Shown here: piece by piece, positions 1 to 10,457 of the stretch
How the letters are laid out: every line of letters starts with the position of its first letter
Numbering within the stretch: position 1 is the first letter of the stretch
Assembly (NCBI GenBank): GCA_018398765.1
Contig: JAHBMJ010000292.1
Span: forward strand, 1-41,263
Length of the DNA: 41,263 nucleotides
Direction: 5' to 3'
DNA from: Chromera velia
Lineage: Eukaryota; Sar; Chromeraceae
Position numbers and translations under genes: made by a program
The notes under the pieces: model-generated
What the model saw: the letters and a program-made list of their open reading frames with translations, nothing else
The model's database searches: none
Told to the model about the DNA's origin: nothing

Positions 1-14
1 CCCCCCCCCCCCCC
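1..14. repeat. Poly-C run at the left edge
   Basis: Fourteen consecutive C residues begin the window. The right edge also ends in C (17 residues). This is most simply a homopolymer where assembly stopped, not a telomere, because no telomeric repeat is present. Confidence 0.9.
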
Positions 15-102
15 TCATGCACTTCCACTGAGTCACCCCTCCCCTCCCTCAGACAAAAACCACGAGACACGAAAAAAGAGGCAGGCAAAGGGAGAGAGGA
101 TC

Positions 103-3100
103 TCAAGAAGAGAGAAAGGGTAGGTCCACCATCTCCCCCCCCTCCCCTCCGTCTCCTTCACCCTCTCCCATGGGGCCGCCCACCTCCTCTCGCGCTTCCA
201 CTGGCACCCCCCCGATCTCCACCCCATGATGGTCTCCTGTCTGATGGGGATCTCCCTCAACTCCCCCATGCAACTCTTCATGTCCATGATCCTCATGTTC
301 ATGCACTCCCACCACACCCCCCAGTCCTTCTTCGCCGATATCTCCCGGAAAGACGGGGTGGTCAATCGCTGCTGCTGCGGCTGCCGCCCCGGTGCCATGA
401 GCAGGGGGCACGTTGACGTCGACGCCCTCTGCGAGTTCGGCGTCTTCCGGAGGGACCTCGGGCATGTCCACGTCCATGGGCTCTGGATGCTCAACAGCAG
501 TTGCACAACACAAACAAAACCATGAGACCAGATGGAGCAAGAATGCAGGAGTAAACCACACAACCAAGCAAGCACGATTGTGCCTGCCATCCCAGCTGCG
601 GAGGCCAATCGATGTGCCATCCATCCGTGCTGTCTTCATGACTCTCGATCGAACAGCGTATCAAAACTGCATACTATGTGATCCAAGTCCGTTGCAAGAT
701 TCTGCAGGGCGCTGTCTCGTGTAACCATGAAATCGAGTCGCTGCCTGCCCACACACCGTACGAATCCTGTCCACTACTTTTTCTTCTCGGATTCTGGCCT
801 TCACGTCAGCACCCGACTGTCTTTCATCCTTTCTCGTTGCGTGAGCCCAGCGAGACATGCAGGCAGGCAGACAAAAAGGCTGAAAAAGCGGGTAGGCAGT
901 CAGGAGGGCATGCTGCGTTCACTCACTCACGCACCTGCGGCCTGTTCCCCTACTTCTCGAGCCTTCTTTGGCCTCCCGCGCTTCACTGAAGCGCCACTCG
1001 CAGTAGAGTCCCTCCTGCACGCGCTACACGAATTTTGGGGGGAGCAAAGGCCAGCAAAACAAAGACGGTCAGGAACAAGGAGACGCACGCATGGCCATGG
1101 CAGGAAGGCACACGAACGCACGCGCGCGCGCGCAGAGAGAGAGAGAAAGACACACACACACACACACACAGAGAGAGAGAGACAAAGAAAGAGACTGTGC
1201 ACCTGTCGCTACATTCTCAGATCTGTAATCAAAGCACAGCATCCAAAGGGCTTTTCACAAATGGGGTACACTTGGAGAGAGAACGCCTTCACCCTTGAAA
1301 GAAGAATTCTGTTCGTCCATCCATGCTTCCCTCGTTCGTTCATTCATTCTTTCTTTCATCGTTCGGTTCGCTCTGTTGGTCTCGTTCTCTCTGTCTGACC
1401 GAGATTGGTTGCTCGGCTTGAAGGATTCGGAACAAAAGAAAGCGAACAAAAAGAATGAAGAAGAAAGGCAATGCGATCATTCAACCTGTTTTGTTTTGTT
1501 TTGTGTGGAGACTTTGACTTTCTTGTGAGACACTCAAGAAGCTGTGCTCTTTCATTTTTTGTTTCTTTTTTTTCGGCTTTTTTTTATTGTTACTGAAAGA
1601 ATTGAAGCATTAGACCTCCCTCTATGCAAAACAGAAAACAACCGGAGGGAGCACAGACGACGCAGAAAAAAGCAAGATAAACAAAAAGAGCTAGCTGTCT
1701 CTCTCAATTCAATTACCTTCTCGGGACAGACGGATCCATAGAGCGTCCCCACTTCCCCGGACCCAAACCAATTTCGAAGTTCTTTGCCGCTGCCTGAGCA
1801 GCAGCCAGGGCATAGATCGGTCGGCAGACGAGACACTTGTTCTTCTGCTTGCCGTGGTCGCATAGACCCTTACCACCCGTCCCGATGTTTGCACAGTCCT
1901 TACAGTAGTAGCGACGTCGGTTGTGGATACAGACGGGGGCACAGTGGGGGCATTCTTTTCGGAGCACGTCGTGGATGCAGTGGAAGGGTTTGTGATTAGG
2001 CCTAGCTTCCTCGTCCTCCAAGTCTTCTCTCTCATCCCCCTCTGCGCCATCCCCCCGTTGTGCGACACTGACTCTCTTGGGCTTCTTCTTTCGTCTTTCT
2101 CCCCCTCCTTCGCCCAACAACTCAGGCACGGGGAGACCCTGCTCTATTCTGCACTCTCTGCATTTGTTCTTTGCACGACCGTGGGGACAAACGCCCTTCC
2201 CCCCACACTCCCTACAGTAATACTTCATTTTATTGTGTGGACAACGGCTGCCATCCGAACAGATCGCACAATTCCATTTCACCTTGCTGTGCATACAGAT
2301 CGCACTACCTCCACACTGCCGACACCGACGCTGCTCTCTGCCATGCTCACACACAAACTTGCCAAACTTATTTTTCTTCAGAGGTTCTCCTGTGGAGGAA
2401 ACGCCTGTGTTGCGTCTCTTCCCCCCACCCCCAGGCTTCCCTCCTCCATTGTGTACGGGGGACACGACTGGGCCCTCAGGCTCCTCCTGCCCCCCCATGT
2501 TCTGCTGGTGGATGCCGGGGCCCTCCTCCACCCCCTCTTCATCAATGCGGGGGTGCATTCCAGAATCTTCTTCAACTCCTGGAGAAACCGGAAGGCCGTC
2601 TCTCTGACGTGCCTTGGCGGCGGCCTTGGGTCCTCGAGAAGACCGCGGGCCCCCTGCAGAACCGGAACAGGCAAACAAAAACAGAAAAGTACCAGAAGCA
2701 CAAAAGGGCTTTCGTTTTTAGTCATGCACGAAACTTGGCAGGCACCTTCAGCTTTCTGTCTTAAATTCCTCTGTCACTGCACCCGCTTGAAAGAAAATTC
2801 CCTCCCCTCACACCAGCACACATATCGCTGAACAGGTTTGTAAGAGGGGCAGGATGGGCAAAGCTTTAGAAAGTTCAGCCTGCACTGTTTGTTGAATGAC
2901 AGTCAGTCCACTTCAGTGTGTTCGGATATGTAGACCGGAGTTCTGGCGGCCTGCCTCTCGCATGCTCTCTTTTCTCATCATATCGTCTTGCATTTTCTTT
3001 TCTGACCTCCTTGGCTGGCTCTTGGCATCCTCTGTTTGGCTTTTGGAGCTGGAGCTGCAGGCAGGTCACAGGAGTGAAGACAAAGCAAAAACAATGGATG

Positions 3101-4012
3101 CACTGGGTTCTTTTCTTTTTTTTTGTTTCTGTTCGTATCGAAATTCACCCAGGCGTTCTGGGAGGATCAAGACCATCGAGACCTTCTGGAACACAAGCTT
3201 GAAAACTGCCTCCTGCCGTGTCTCTCTCGGCAGTCATGAAGAAGCAGCACGAGTGACGTTCACAGAGAGAAATTAGTACTTGTCTGTTTTTTCACACTTA
3301 CTCAATTTTCTTGTTTGTCCTGCTTTCCCCCTCTCAGCAAATGTGGGGCGAGGGAAGGCTACTTGGTTCTGCAACCCGGGGCGAGCAGACGGACAGAGAC
3401 CGGAAGCGCAAGACGGTCGGCAGGCGGGCTTTTTGCTCCTCACCTGCAAACACTTCCTGAGATGGGACCCCGAAGCCAGCAGGCGCCTGTTCTTGTTGCG
3501 AACGTGCATACCCCCTCTGTGCTGGGACCTGGTGGTTGTTCCTTGCCACCGGCATGGGCAGCGGTTGCAGGGGGGCGTGTTGCTGGAAGGATGCTTGCTG
3601 AGCAGCTGCCTGTTGCGCGGCAAGAGCAAGGATGAGGGGTTCATCCAGCTGTTGCTGGTGTGCGATCTCATCGGGCGAGAAGTCGAAAAGGCCCATCAGA
3701 GCATGGACGAGAGAAATGTCCATACCAAGTTCGTACAACCCCGCACGATGCATCACCTGATGGCGCAACGACTCCATCCTGCACAGAAGACAGCAACAGA
3801 CTGATAAGAACCGAGAGAAGAGTGAAGGTTTCGCACGAAGACATAAAAACAGCAAGAGCAATACAGAAGTGGAAACGCAAGCAAGACACAGTGTGCAGTG
3901 CGGCTGACGTTGTCACTCCCTTCTCTTGAAGTTTAGACCACCACCGGACGAATTGAGCGTTGGCATCATCAGGAAAAGCAGAAATGACTGCTCTTCCCAG
4001 AATGTCGTCCAT
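103..4012 (-). CDS. CxH-x6-CxxC zinc-knuckle repeat protein, left paralogue (5 exons)
   Basis: Function unknown; a nucleic-acid or protein-binding zinc protein is inferred. Exons by splice site and phase: 4012-3909, 3778-3444, 2653-1717, 1014-935, 482-103. All junctions agree and give 611 residues. The start is the ATG at 4012; the longer open frame upstream begins with TTG. Residues 1-80 form a helical domain containing MDDILGRAV, FVRWWSKLQ, GLYELGMD and FDFSPDEI, shared with the plus-strand neighbour. A Gln-rich linker follows. Seven C-x-H-x6-C-x2-C motifs start near residue 248 (for example CEHGREQRRCRQC, CDHGKQKNKCLVC). The 80-nt fourth exon encodes an AT-hook-like KRGRPKK. The acidic, His-containing tail includes GGVPVEA, matching GGVPVED near the end of the neighbour. 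Repeats of this knuckle type occur in several protist genomes, but I know no named family. The knuckles and N-domain are secure; the fourth exon is least certain. Confidence 0.82.
1015..1716 (-). repeat. Intron 3 of the left paralogue with CA/GA microsatellites
   Basis: Positions 1119-1182 carry CG, GA, CA and GA dinucleotide runs on the plus strand, which read as CT/GT-rich on the sense (minus) strand. Short open frames here come from the repeats. I see no further exon in this 702-nt interval. Confidence 0.75.
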
Positions 4013-5054
4013 GATGTCGAAAGTGTCTGGTCCTTTATCGGCTGTCAATCAAGTGTTTCTTTGGTGGTGACAGACACACAGTTGTCAACACACAAAGAAA
4101 GAGGAGGTCGCGCAGTATTAATATGTTGCAAGAGATGCAAGAGACACAGAATGCTCGATGGCTGCCCTACAAGAAAAAACGGATCTTGACGAGGATGGAC
4201 GAACAGAAAGATGAAGGCACAACAGATTTTTCTCCAACACCGACAAGACCACGCGTGGTCCTAAACCACTGCAGAAACTTTGTGCAATCTCTTTGCGTAT
4301 GCCCAAAGCCTCTTCTGATGCCCTATTTGCCAAACGAGAGAACAGAAAACACACTGATGTTGTTGTATAAGGGAAGGGGCCTCAAAAGTTCGCATCTCCC
4401 TTCTTTTACCTTTCACAACAGTTTGCGGTCGAAAGAGGCCCCAGAGACAGAATTGACATCCCACAAATTCTCGACGGTCCGTGAAAGCGAAAACGGGTTT
4501 GCCCGGGGCTTTCCGGGACAGGCCAAAATGCGTGACGACCACGATGACACGAAGGGCCGAAAAAGGTGTCCGTGAAAGCGAAAAAAGGGTCCCGACACCT
4601 AAACTTGGACTTTCCGGGGCCCGCTGCGTCTGACAACCACGATGATCAGAAGTCGTTTCTACTGGCCCACTTTCGTGTGGACACGTTCCTCAATGGAGCA
4701 CCACCACAGAAAGAGGATGCCACCACAGCTTTCGTTCAGTCTGTAAATACTTGTTTTTCTCTGTGATACGTTTTGCTTTTTTCACCTGTTCATCTGCTGA
4801 CACAAGCGTGATCAAACAAAGCAGAAAAGGTGCCGTATAGTTCAAACCAAAGAGTTTTTCCCTGGAGTGTCTCTTATCTTGCTCTCAACCTTGTAGTAGA
4901 GATTCTTTCTTTGATTTGTACATGTCAGAACTACAAAGAAACGCCCTCCAACTGTTGTTCTCGTCCTTTTGATCGAATTTCTCGCCCAGCAGCACTTCAT
5001 TCTTTCCGAAAGATCTCCTCTGCGTTGTAAAACAGTTGACTTCAATTGTAAAGG
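4013..5054. promoter_or_regulatory. Divergent intergenic region between the two zinc-knuckle paralogues
   Basis: About 1.04 kb separate the two start codons, so both 5' regions and promoters must lie here or inside the genes. I see no convincing exon. The notable content is a tandemly duplicated module at 4477-4652 (separate entry). I found no reliable TATA box, so transcription start sites cannot be placed. Confidence 0.6.
4477..4652. repeat. Tandemly duplicated ~80-base module in the divergent promoter region
   Basis: Unit one (from 4477) and unit two (from 4568) both begin GTCCGTGAAAGCGAAAA. Both contain CTTTCCGGG, and both end in ACCACGATGA followed by AGAAG or CGAAG. The offset is 91 bases, and the middles differ by small insertions and substitutions. 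Conservation is strongest in the blocks at the two ends and around CTTTCCGGG. Confidence 0.7.
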
Positions 5055-6801
5055 ATGGACGAAATCCTCAACAGAGCTGTTTGTGATGTGTTCCCGACTG
5101 GTGGGAATGTACAGTTCGGAGCGTGGTGGTCCAAACTCCAAGAGAATGGCGTTACGACGTGAGTCACCCAGCTCAGATAGCAGGGGAGAATGCGATTCGC
5201 CAGATGCACACGTGTCTCGATGAGTTGAATGAGTGTTCATCAGTTGATCACGTCTCTTTTGGGGAACTTTCAATGTTGCATCAGGTTGTTGCCTTTGTGT
5301 TTTCTGTGATCGATACGCGTCTTCTTCGCTTAATCAAGTCCAAGGCTGCCTTGTTTGATTCGTTGAAGGCACTGATGGGGCCCTTGCTCTTCTGGATTCA
5401 GAAACTGCGTTGCTCTGACCGCACAAGTCTGTAACTCTTTCGATTCCTTCTCTATCCTTTCAGTGATCTCCCCTGTCCCTTCGGTGTCTTTCTTTGTTCA
5501 CGTTTTGCTTTGCTCCGTTTTTTTCTGCTCCTCTTCTCTCTTCACAGGATCGAAATGCTCCGGGAGCAGGTCAAGAACAGAGGCCTCTACGCATTGGGAA
5601 TGGACATGTCCCTGATGCACTCGCTGATGAATCAGTTTGACTTCACTTCAGACGAACTAGCAGAGCAGCAGCAGATCGATGAAGCAGTCTCAGCAGCTGC
5701 CGCAGAGCACTACCAGCACCAGCAAAGCCAGATGGCTCCCCCTCCCTCGCCGCCCCATGTGGATTCTTCCCATCTCATGGGGCTTGCCCCCCCACTTCCA
5801 CCACATCATTCCCACACATTTGCCTTTGCACAGCCACCCCCGCATCCCTACCATCCTCCGCTGGTGCCCCCTCATCCCCCACAACCCCCTCCGCAGCCTC
5901 CAATGGCTCAACCACCACCCCCTCCCCCCCACCCCCCGAGCGTCCCTCCTCTCCCCCCCAGGTCCCCTCAACATGCAGATCACGGCCCCCCGATGCCCCC
6001 AGACCCCCACGTGCAGGCCCACGTGGAGCATCTCTACCCTCCAGATCCCGACGTTGGTGTAGGTGTAGGTGTAGATATGGGTGCAGGTGTAGATGTGGGG
6101 GTCGGTGTGGGTGTGGGGGTTGGAGTGGGTGTTGATATGAATATGGTGGATGTGGGGGGTGGTGAGGATGTAGCTGCTTCACTGGAAGCAATTCACCAAG
6201 CCCAGCACCACGCAGGAGACACGGGGGAGTTTTTCCTTCCTCCCGAGGATGACCCGGAAGACGAAGAAGACTATGACTACTCCTCTGACGACGCCGACGA
6301 TGGAATGGGGGCCCTGCAGGGACTCTCCCTGGATGCAGGGGGGCATGCCGGGGCCCTTGATGCCTCTGCAGCCGCAGCCGCGGGGTTTCTGGATGGGGGG
6401 CACGCGGGGTTGGACCTGGAGGGGGACATTGGGGGGAAGGCAGATGGTGCTGCAGCAGCCGCTGCGGGAGGGGGGGTTCAACACGCAGCCCTGCAACTCG
6501 TGGCTGGTCGGTCCCTGCCTGCCAATTTTTTGTTTTTCTTTCGATTTCTTCGAGAATCGTTCCTCATCTAATCTCAGCTGCTTTCTTTGTTTTCTCTTGG
6601 CCTTCGTCCTTCGCTCTCCCTGGCTTCTCTGCTGCCTGTAAGCCGGGCTGCCGTTCTGTTCTCCCCATTTTTTTGTGTCGCTTTTCAGCCGCCTCCACTC
6701 TTTTCCTCCTGATCCTTGCCTTCAGCCTCTCTTGCTTTCTTTCTTTCTTTCTTGTTCTGTTTTTGCCAACTCTTTTCCTCGTGATCCTTGCCTTCAGTCT
6801 C

Positions 6802-6844
<43 letters not shown>

Positions 6845-6847
6845 CTC

Positions 6848-6892
<45 letters not shown>

Positions 6893-9031
6893 TTTGTTTC
6901 TTTCTTGCTCTGTGTTTGCCAACGTCCCTCTGCTACTTCCTCTGTCTGCCTTGCAGGAATGGCCCTACGGGAGCGCCGCCGTGCTGCAAGACAGACTATG
7001 TGCAACCACAACCTCCGCCGTCTTCGTTGCAAGGAGTGTCGTAGTCTGCCGTGTGATCATGGTTTTGAGTGGCGTATGTGTCGTGAGTGCAGTGGCGTCC
7101 GTCTCTGTGAACACGGGAAGCGGGTGGGACGCTGCAAGGAGTGCGGGGGGGGTGAACTGTGCCTTCATGGAAGGCAGCGATACTATTGCAAAGAATGTGG
7201 GGGAGGGGGCATATGTGAGCACGGTATTCAGCGGAATAAGTGCAAGGTCTGTAAGGGGGCGCGACAGTTGCGCTTCGCCCCTGAGCTTGCTTTAGAGCTA
7301 CCGAAGCCGAGAAGAGGTCGTCCCAAAAAGCCACCGGGGGAGGGGGCAGTGGAGGTTGATTCAGATGCCCCTCGAAACAGGGCGGGGAAAGTCATTTGTC
7401 CTCACGGGAAGGAACAGCGGAGGTGCCGGGATTGTGGGGGGACGGCAATCTGCATTCACGCCAAAGTGAAATGGAATTGTGCAGAATGCAGCAGGGCAGG
7501 GAAATGCCCTCACGGCAAGGCGAAGTATTTTTGTGCAATTTGTGGGGGGAAGGGAGTGTGTGAACACGGAAAAGCAAAGACAAGGTGTAAGGAGTGTAAG
7601 GCAGCTGTCGGGGAGGCGCTGCCTCTATTGGATGGGGAGAGCGGGAAAAAGAGAAAGAACCCGGGTGCTCCCCCGGGCGAGGAGGGAGAAGGGCCGGAGG
7701 GGTTGGGGGACAGCCAGGCATCCTTATCAGCCAGCAAGGCCAAAAGGATTTCGGCTGTCATATGTGAACACGGGAAAGATCGTCGACGTTGCACAGAGTG
7801 CGATCCCCCTGGATCTGCAATTTGTGAGCATCGTCGACGTCGGTATTATTGCAAGGAGTGTGGGGGGAAGGGTTTGTGTGAGCACGGCAAGCAACGCAAC
7901 AAGTGCCACACGTGCAGGCCTGTTTTCGCACTGGCCGCTTCTCAGGAGGCAGAGCTCAAGGCAGCCCTCGCGGTTGCAAGGGGTAAAAACCCCCCACGTG
8001 TCCGTCGTACGATTGACCCAGCGGTCCCTCGCTCGAAGTTCAAAATGATCCCTTGTGAGCACGGGAGGGAGAGACGGAGGTGTCGAGACTGTGGGGGGCG
8101 GGACATTTGCATCCATCAGAAAGTTCGTTATAACTGCAAAGAGTGCGGAGCAGGGACGAATCTGTGTGAGCACGGTAAGCAGAAGTACAGGTGTAAAGAG
8201 TGTGGAGGGAGGGGTGTGTGTGAGCACGGGACCCTTCGGTATTCTTGCAAAAAATGTGGGGGGAGGGGAATTTGCCCTCACGGCAAGCCCAAGTGGCGAT
8301 GTCTTGATTGTGGAGGGAAGGGGGTGTGCGAGCACGGCCGTATGAAAAGCAAGTGCATCCCCTGCGGTGCACCCCTTTGTCGGCACGCCAAACGTCTAGA
8401 TCTCTGTCCGGACTGCAGCGGAAAGCCCAGAAAGCCCAGCAGACGATCGAAGCAGCCAGAAGCCATGTTGCCTGTTGACATGGCAGCTGCGCTCAATGCT
8501 GCCGCTGCAGCAGCCGCAGGAGTTTCAGGTGCGCTGGACGCACACGCAGTTGCTGCAGCTGCTGCTGCCCCCCCCGACGCCTCAGACTACCCCCCACTTG
8601 TAGAAGAAATGCATCACCTTCACCACCACCACCAGCATCAGCATCAGCACGCACACCAGCACCACCACGCAGACCATTCCCATCACTACCAACACCACCA
8701 CCAGTCCCAGATGCACCCCCATGAGCATCAAATGGTCCACTCAGGGGCTCTGTACACAGACGCTCACGGGCACACCCACACTATGGATGTGCACGGACAC
8801 CTTCACATGATCGACGCCTCACAGGCAGACGCCCACTTGATGGCCATGCACGCAGCAGGTGGGGGCGATGGGGGCCACGCACACGGCCACCACCAGGGGG
8901 GAGTGGTGGATGGGCGTCCCGGAGATGGGATGGACGTCCATCATGGGGGGGTGCCGGTGGAGGACGGGGACAACCCCCCTCCCCCCGACTTTTCGGTGCC
9001 TGATGGGGCGCACTACGGGGGGACGTATTGA
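5055..9031 (+). CDS. CxH-x6-CxxC zinc-knuckle repeat protein, right paralogue (3 exons)
   Basis: Exons 5055-5158, 5548-about 6506 and 6957-9031 give about 1045 residues. Exon 1 is 104 nt, exactly as in the left paralogue, and ends in the same phase. The exon-2 donor is uncertain: 6446 also fits the phase. Residues 1-80 are the shared helical domain (MDEILNRAV, FGAWWSKLQ, GLYALGMD, FDFTSDEL). Exon 2 continues with Pro/His-rich sequence, a run of alternating Gly and Val with Asp (about 6050-6150), an acidic patch and Ala/Gly-rich sequence. Exon 3 has 19 C-x-H-x6-C-x2-C motifs in four blocks (5, 4, 3, 7), joined by linkers that include an AT-hook-like RRGRPKK. A His-rich tail ends HHGGVPVED and then GGTY. 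Role unknown; zinc binding is inferred from motif regularity. Blocks two and three match the left paralogue; blocks one and four are absent there. Confidence 0.88.
6738..6893 (+). repeat. CTTT microsatellite in intron 2 of the right paralogue
   Basis: Long interrupted runs of CTTT lie on the sense strand between the exon-2 donor and the exon-3 acceptor (AG at 6955-6956). They extend the polypyrimidine character of the 3' part of the intron. The long open frame through this interval is a repeat artefact. Confidence 0.9.
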
Positions 9032-9869
9032 TTTGATTGAGGCCTCTGTCTGTCTGTTTGTGCTTCTGGCTGGGTGTGTGAGAGAGAGTGTGGTTGGGTG
9101 CTTGGAGGAGAGGGGGAGTGGACTGCATGGCCCTCGGAGAGAGCAGAAAGACGAAATCAGGAGGGAAGCAAGGAAGGATGGAGGGAGAAGGAATCATGAC
9201 CCAACGAAGTTTCAGTCAAGGCGTTCCGTCGCCTTCCTTTCCCTCTATGGTCCTTGCAGCTTTTGTTGCTGTTGTCGGAAGAAACAACGAATTAAGGGGA
9301 TTCTTTTTCGTTCTCCCTCCGTTCGGTCATTCTTTCTTGAACTGTCTGAATGCAGTATTTTAATTGCGCAATGATTGTTGTACTATTTTTAGTTAGTTGC
9401 ACTACTTTCAGCTGCATTGCCTCGTTCATCGATATGCTTCCCTTCGTTCTCTAACTTTTTTGCGAATGACTCTTGTTAAGTTCCTTGTTTTTCCCCTTTT
9501 CACTGTGATAAATTATTCGTCTTTCAAACTTTTTCTCGCTTCACTGCTGGGCTTTTCAAGGACCAACTGCTGGAGCTGTCAGTTGAAACCTTTTCTCAGT
9601 CTTCCCCTGCCTAAGTTAAAAAAAAGGCATAAGGTCGACAGAAGCTAGGACAGAAGTCTAAGCAGCTCTCTGTCCGTGCTCTACCGTCTCCCTTTTCTCC
9701 TTCTTGCCTCCGTCTACTATTGGAACTAGTATTAGAAGTTCTCGGCACAGAGATTGATTTCCTCGAACTCTGCCTGCTAGTCTGCCTGGGTTATAAATTA
9801 TAATGTGATTAAGTGATAAGTGATTCATTGGTGCCCTTGAAATTCATTTATACCTAGATTTATACAATC
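9032..9869 (+). other. 3' flank of the right paralogue, no gene seen
   Basis: This stretch follows the TGA at 9029-9031. It becomes progressively T-rich and then AT-rich. It probably holds the 3' untranslated region, but no poly(A) signal could be singled out. I see no exon. Confidence 0.5.
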
Positions 9870-9874
9870 AATAT

Positions 9875-10211
9875 TGTTATGAACCACCCTGGTTCATACC
9901 TAACGTCTGGCTTGTGTATGCTTGTGTGCGTTGCGGGTCAGCCTCATACCTTGCGGTGCAACCAGTGCGCCGCCCCTGCAGTGCTTGTCAGTCGGCCCTG
10001 GATGGCATGCATGCGGGCCTATCGCATTCATTGGCATGCAGCGACTGATCGATTGATGTGTATCCTCACACCCAAAGAATGTGATCGTTGTCTTTATCTG
10101 GTGATTGTACTTGGTACTGGACTGACATTCCTCCTAACTGATGGAGTCCAACGTACGTGAATCTGTCCGCTAAGCCCACTAGTCGATCATACACCAACAT
10201 GGTTCTTATTA
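9875..10211 (+). repeat. 5' LTR
   Basis: 337 bases, TG at the start. It contains a short palindrome near its start (ATGAACCA, CCC, TGGTTCAT). Its last dinucleotide is TA where the other LTR has the canonical CA, a C-to-T difference. The 93-residue open frame inside is not protein-like and its substitutions against the other copy are mostly non-synonymous. Confidence 0.9.
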
Positions 10212-10226
10212 TGGTAGCAGTCCTGG
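10212..10226 (+). promoter_or_regulatory. Putative primer-binding site
   Basis: TGGTAGCAGTCCTGG follows directly on the 5' LTR. The first nine bases resemble TGGTATCAG, the usual start of the primer site for initiator tRNA-Met in LTR retrotransposons. Later bases match less well, so the priming tRNA is not certain. Confidence 0.55.
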
Positions 10227-10457
10227 TTATGTGGGCATGACAGAAGGACTCTATAGGAGGTAACATGATTAAGCAGTCAGAGTTGTGTGCCCGATTTGCA
10301 GTACAGCTGAGCCGCGTCCTGAAGGCCCGTTGTTTCTTATCGGTGCATCTTCCATTGCTTCGCTCTCGGGTACTCTCTTCTTATCTCTTGGGCACTCGGC
10401 CATTTTAATTTGATCCTCTGACTTTTTCCCGTCTCCTTTGAAATTTCCTTCAAGAAA

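Noticed and set aside
4013-4048. Upstream extension of the left zinc-knuckle gene start
   Set aside because: The longer frame begins with TTG. The first ATG (4012) gives MDDILG, aligning with MDEILN at the start of the paralogue.
9877-10160. A 93-residue open frame repeated nearly identically at 12755-13045
   Set aside because: Both copies lie inside the LTRs, and their differences are mostly non-synonymous. They are repeats, not a duplicated gene.
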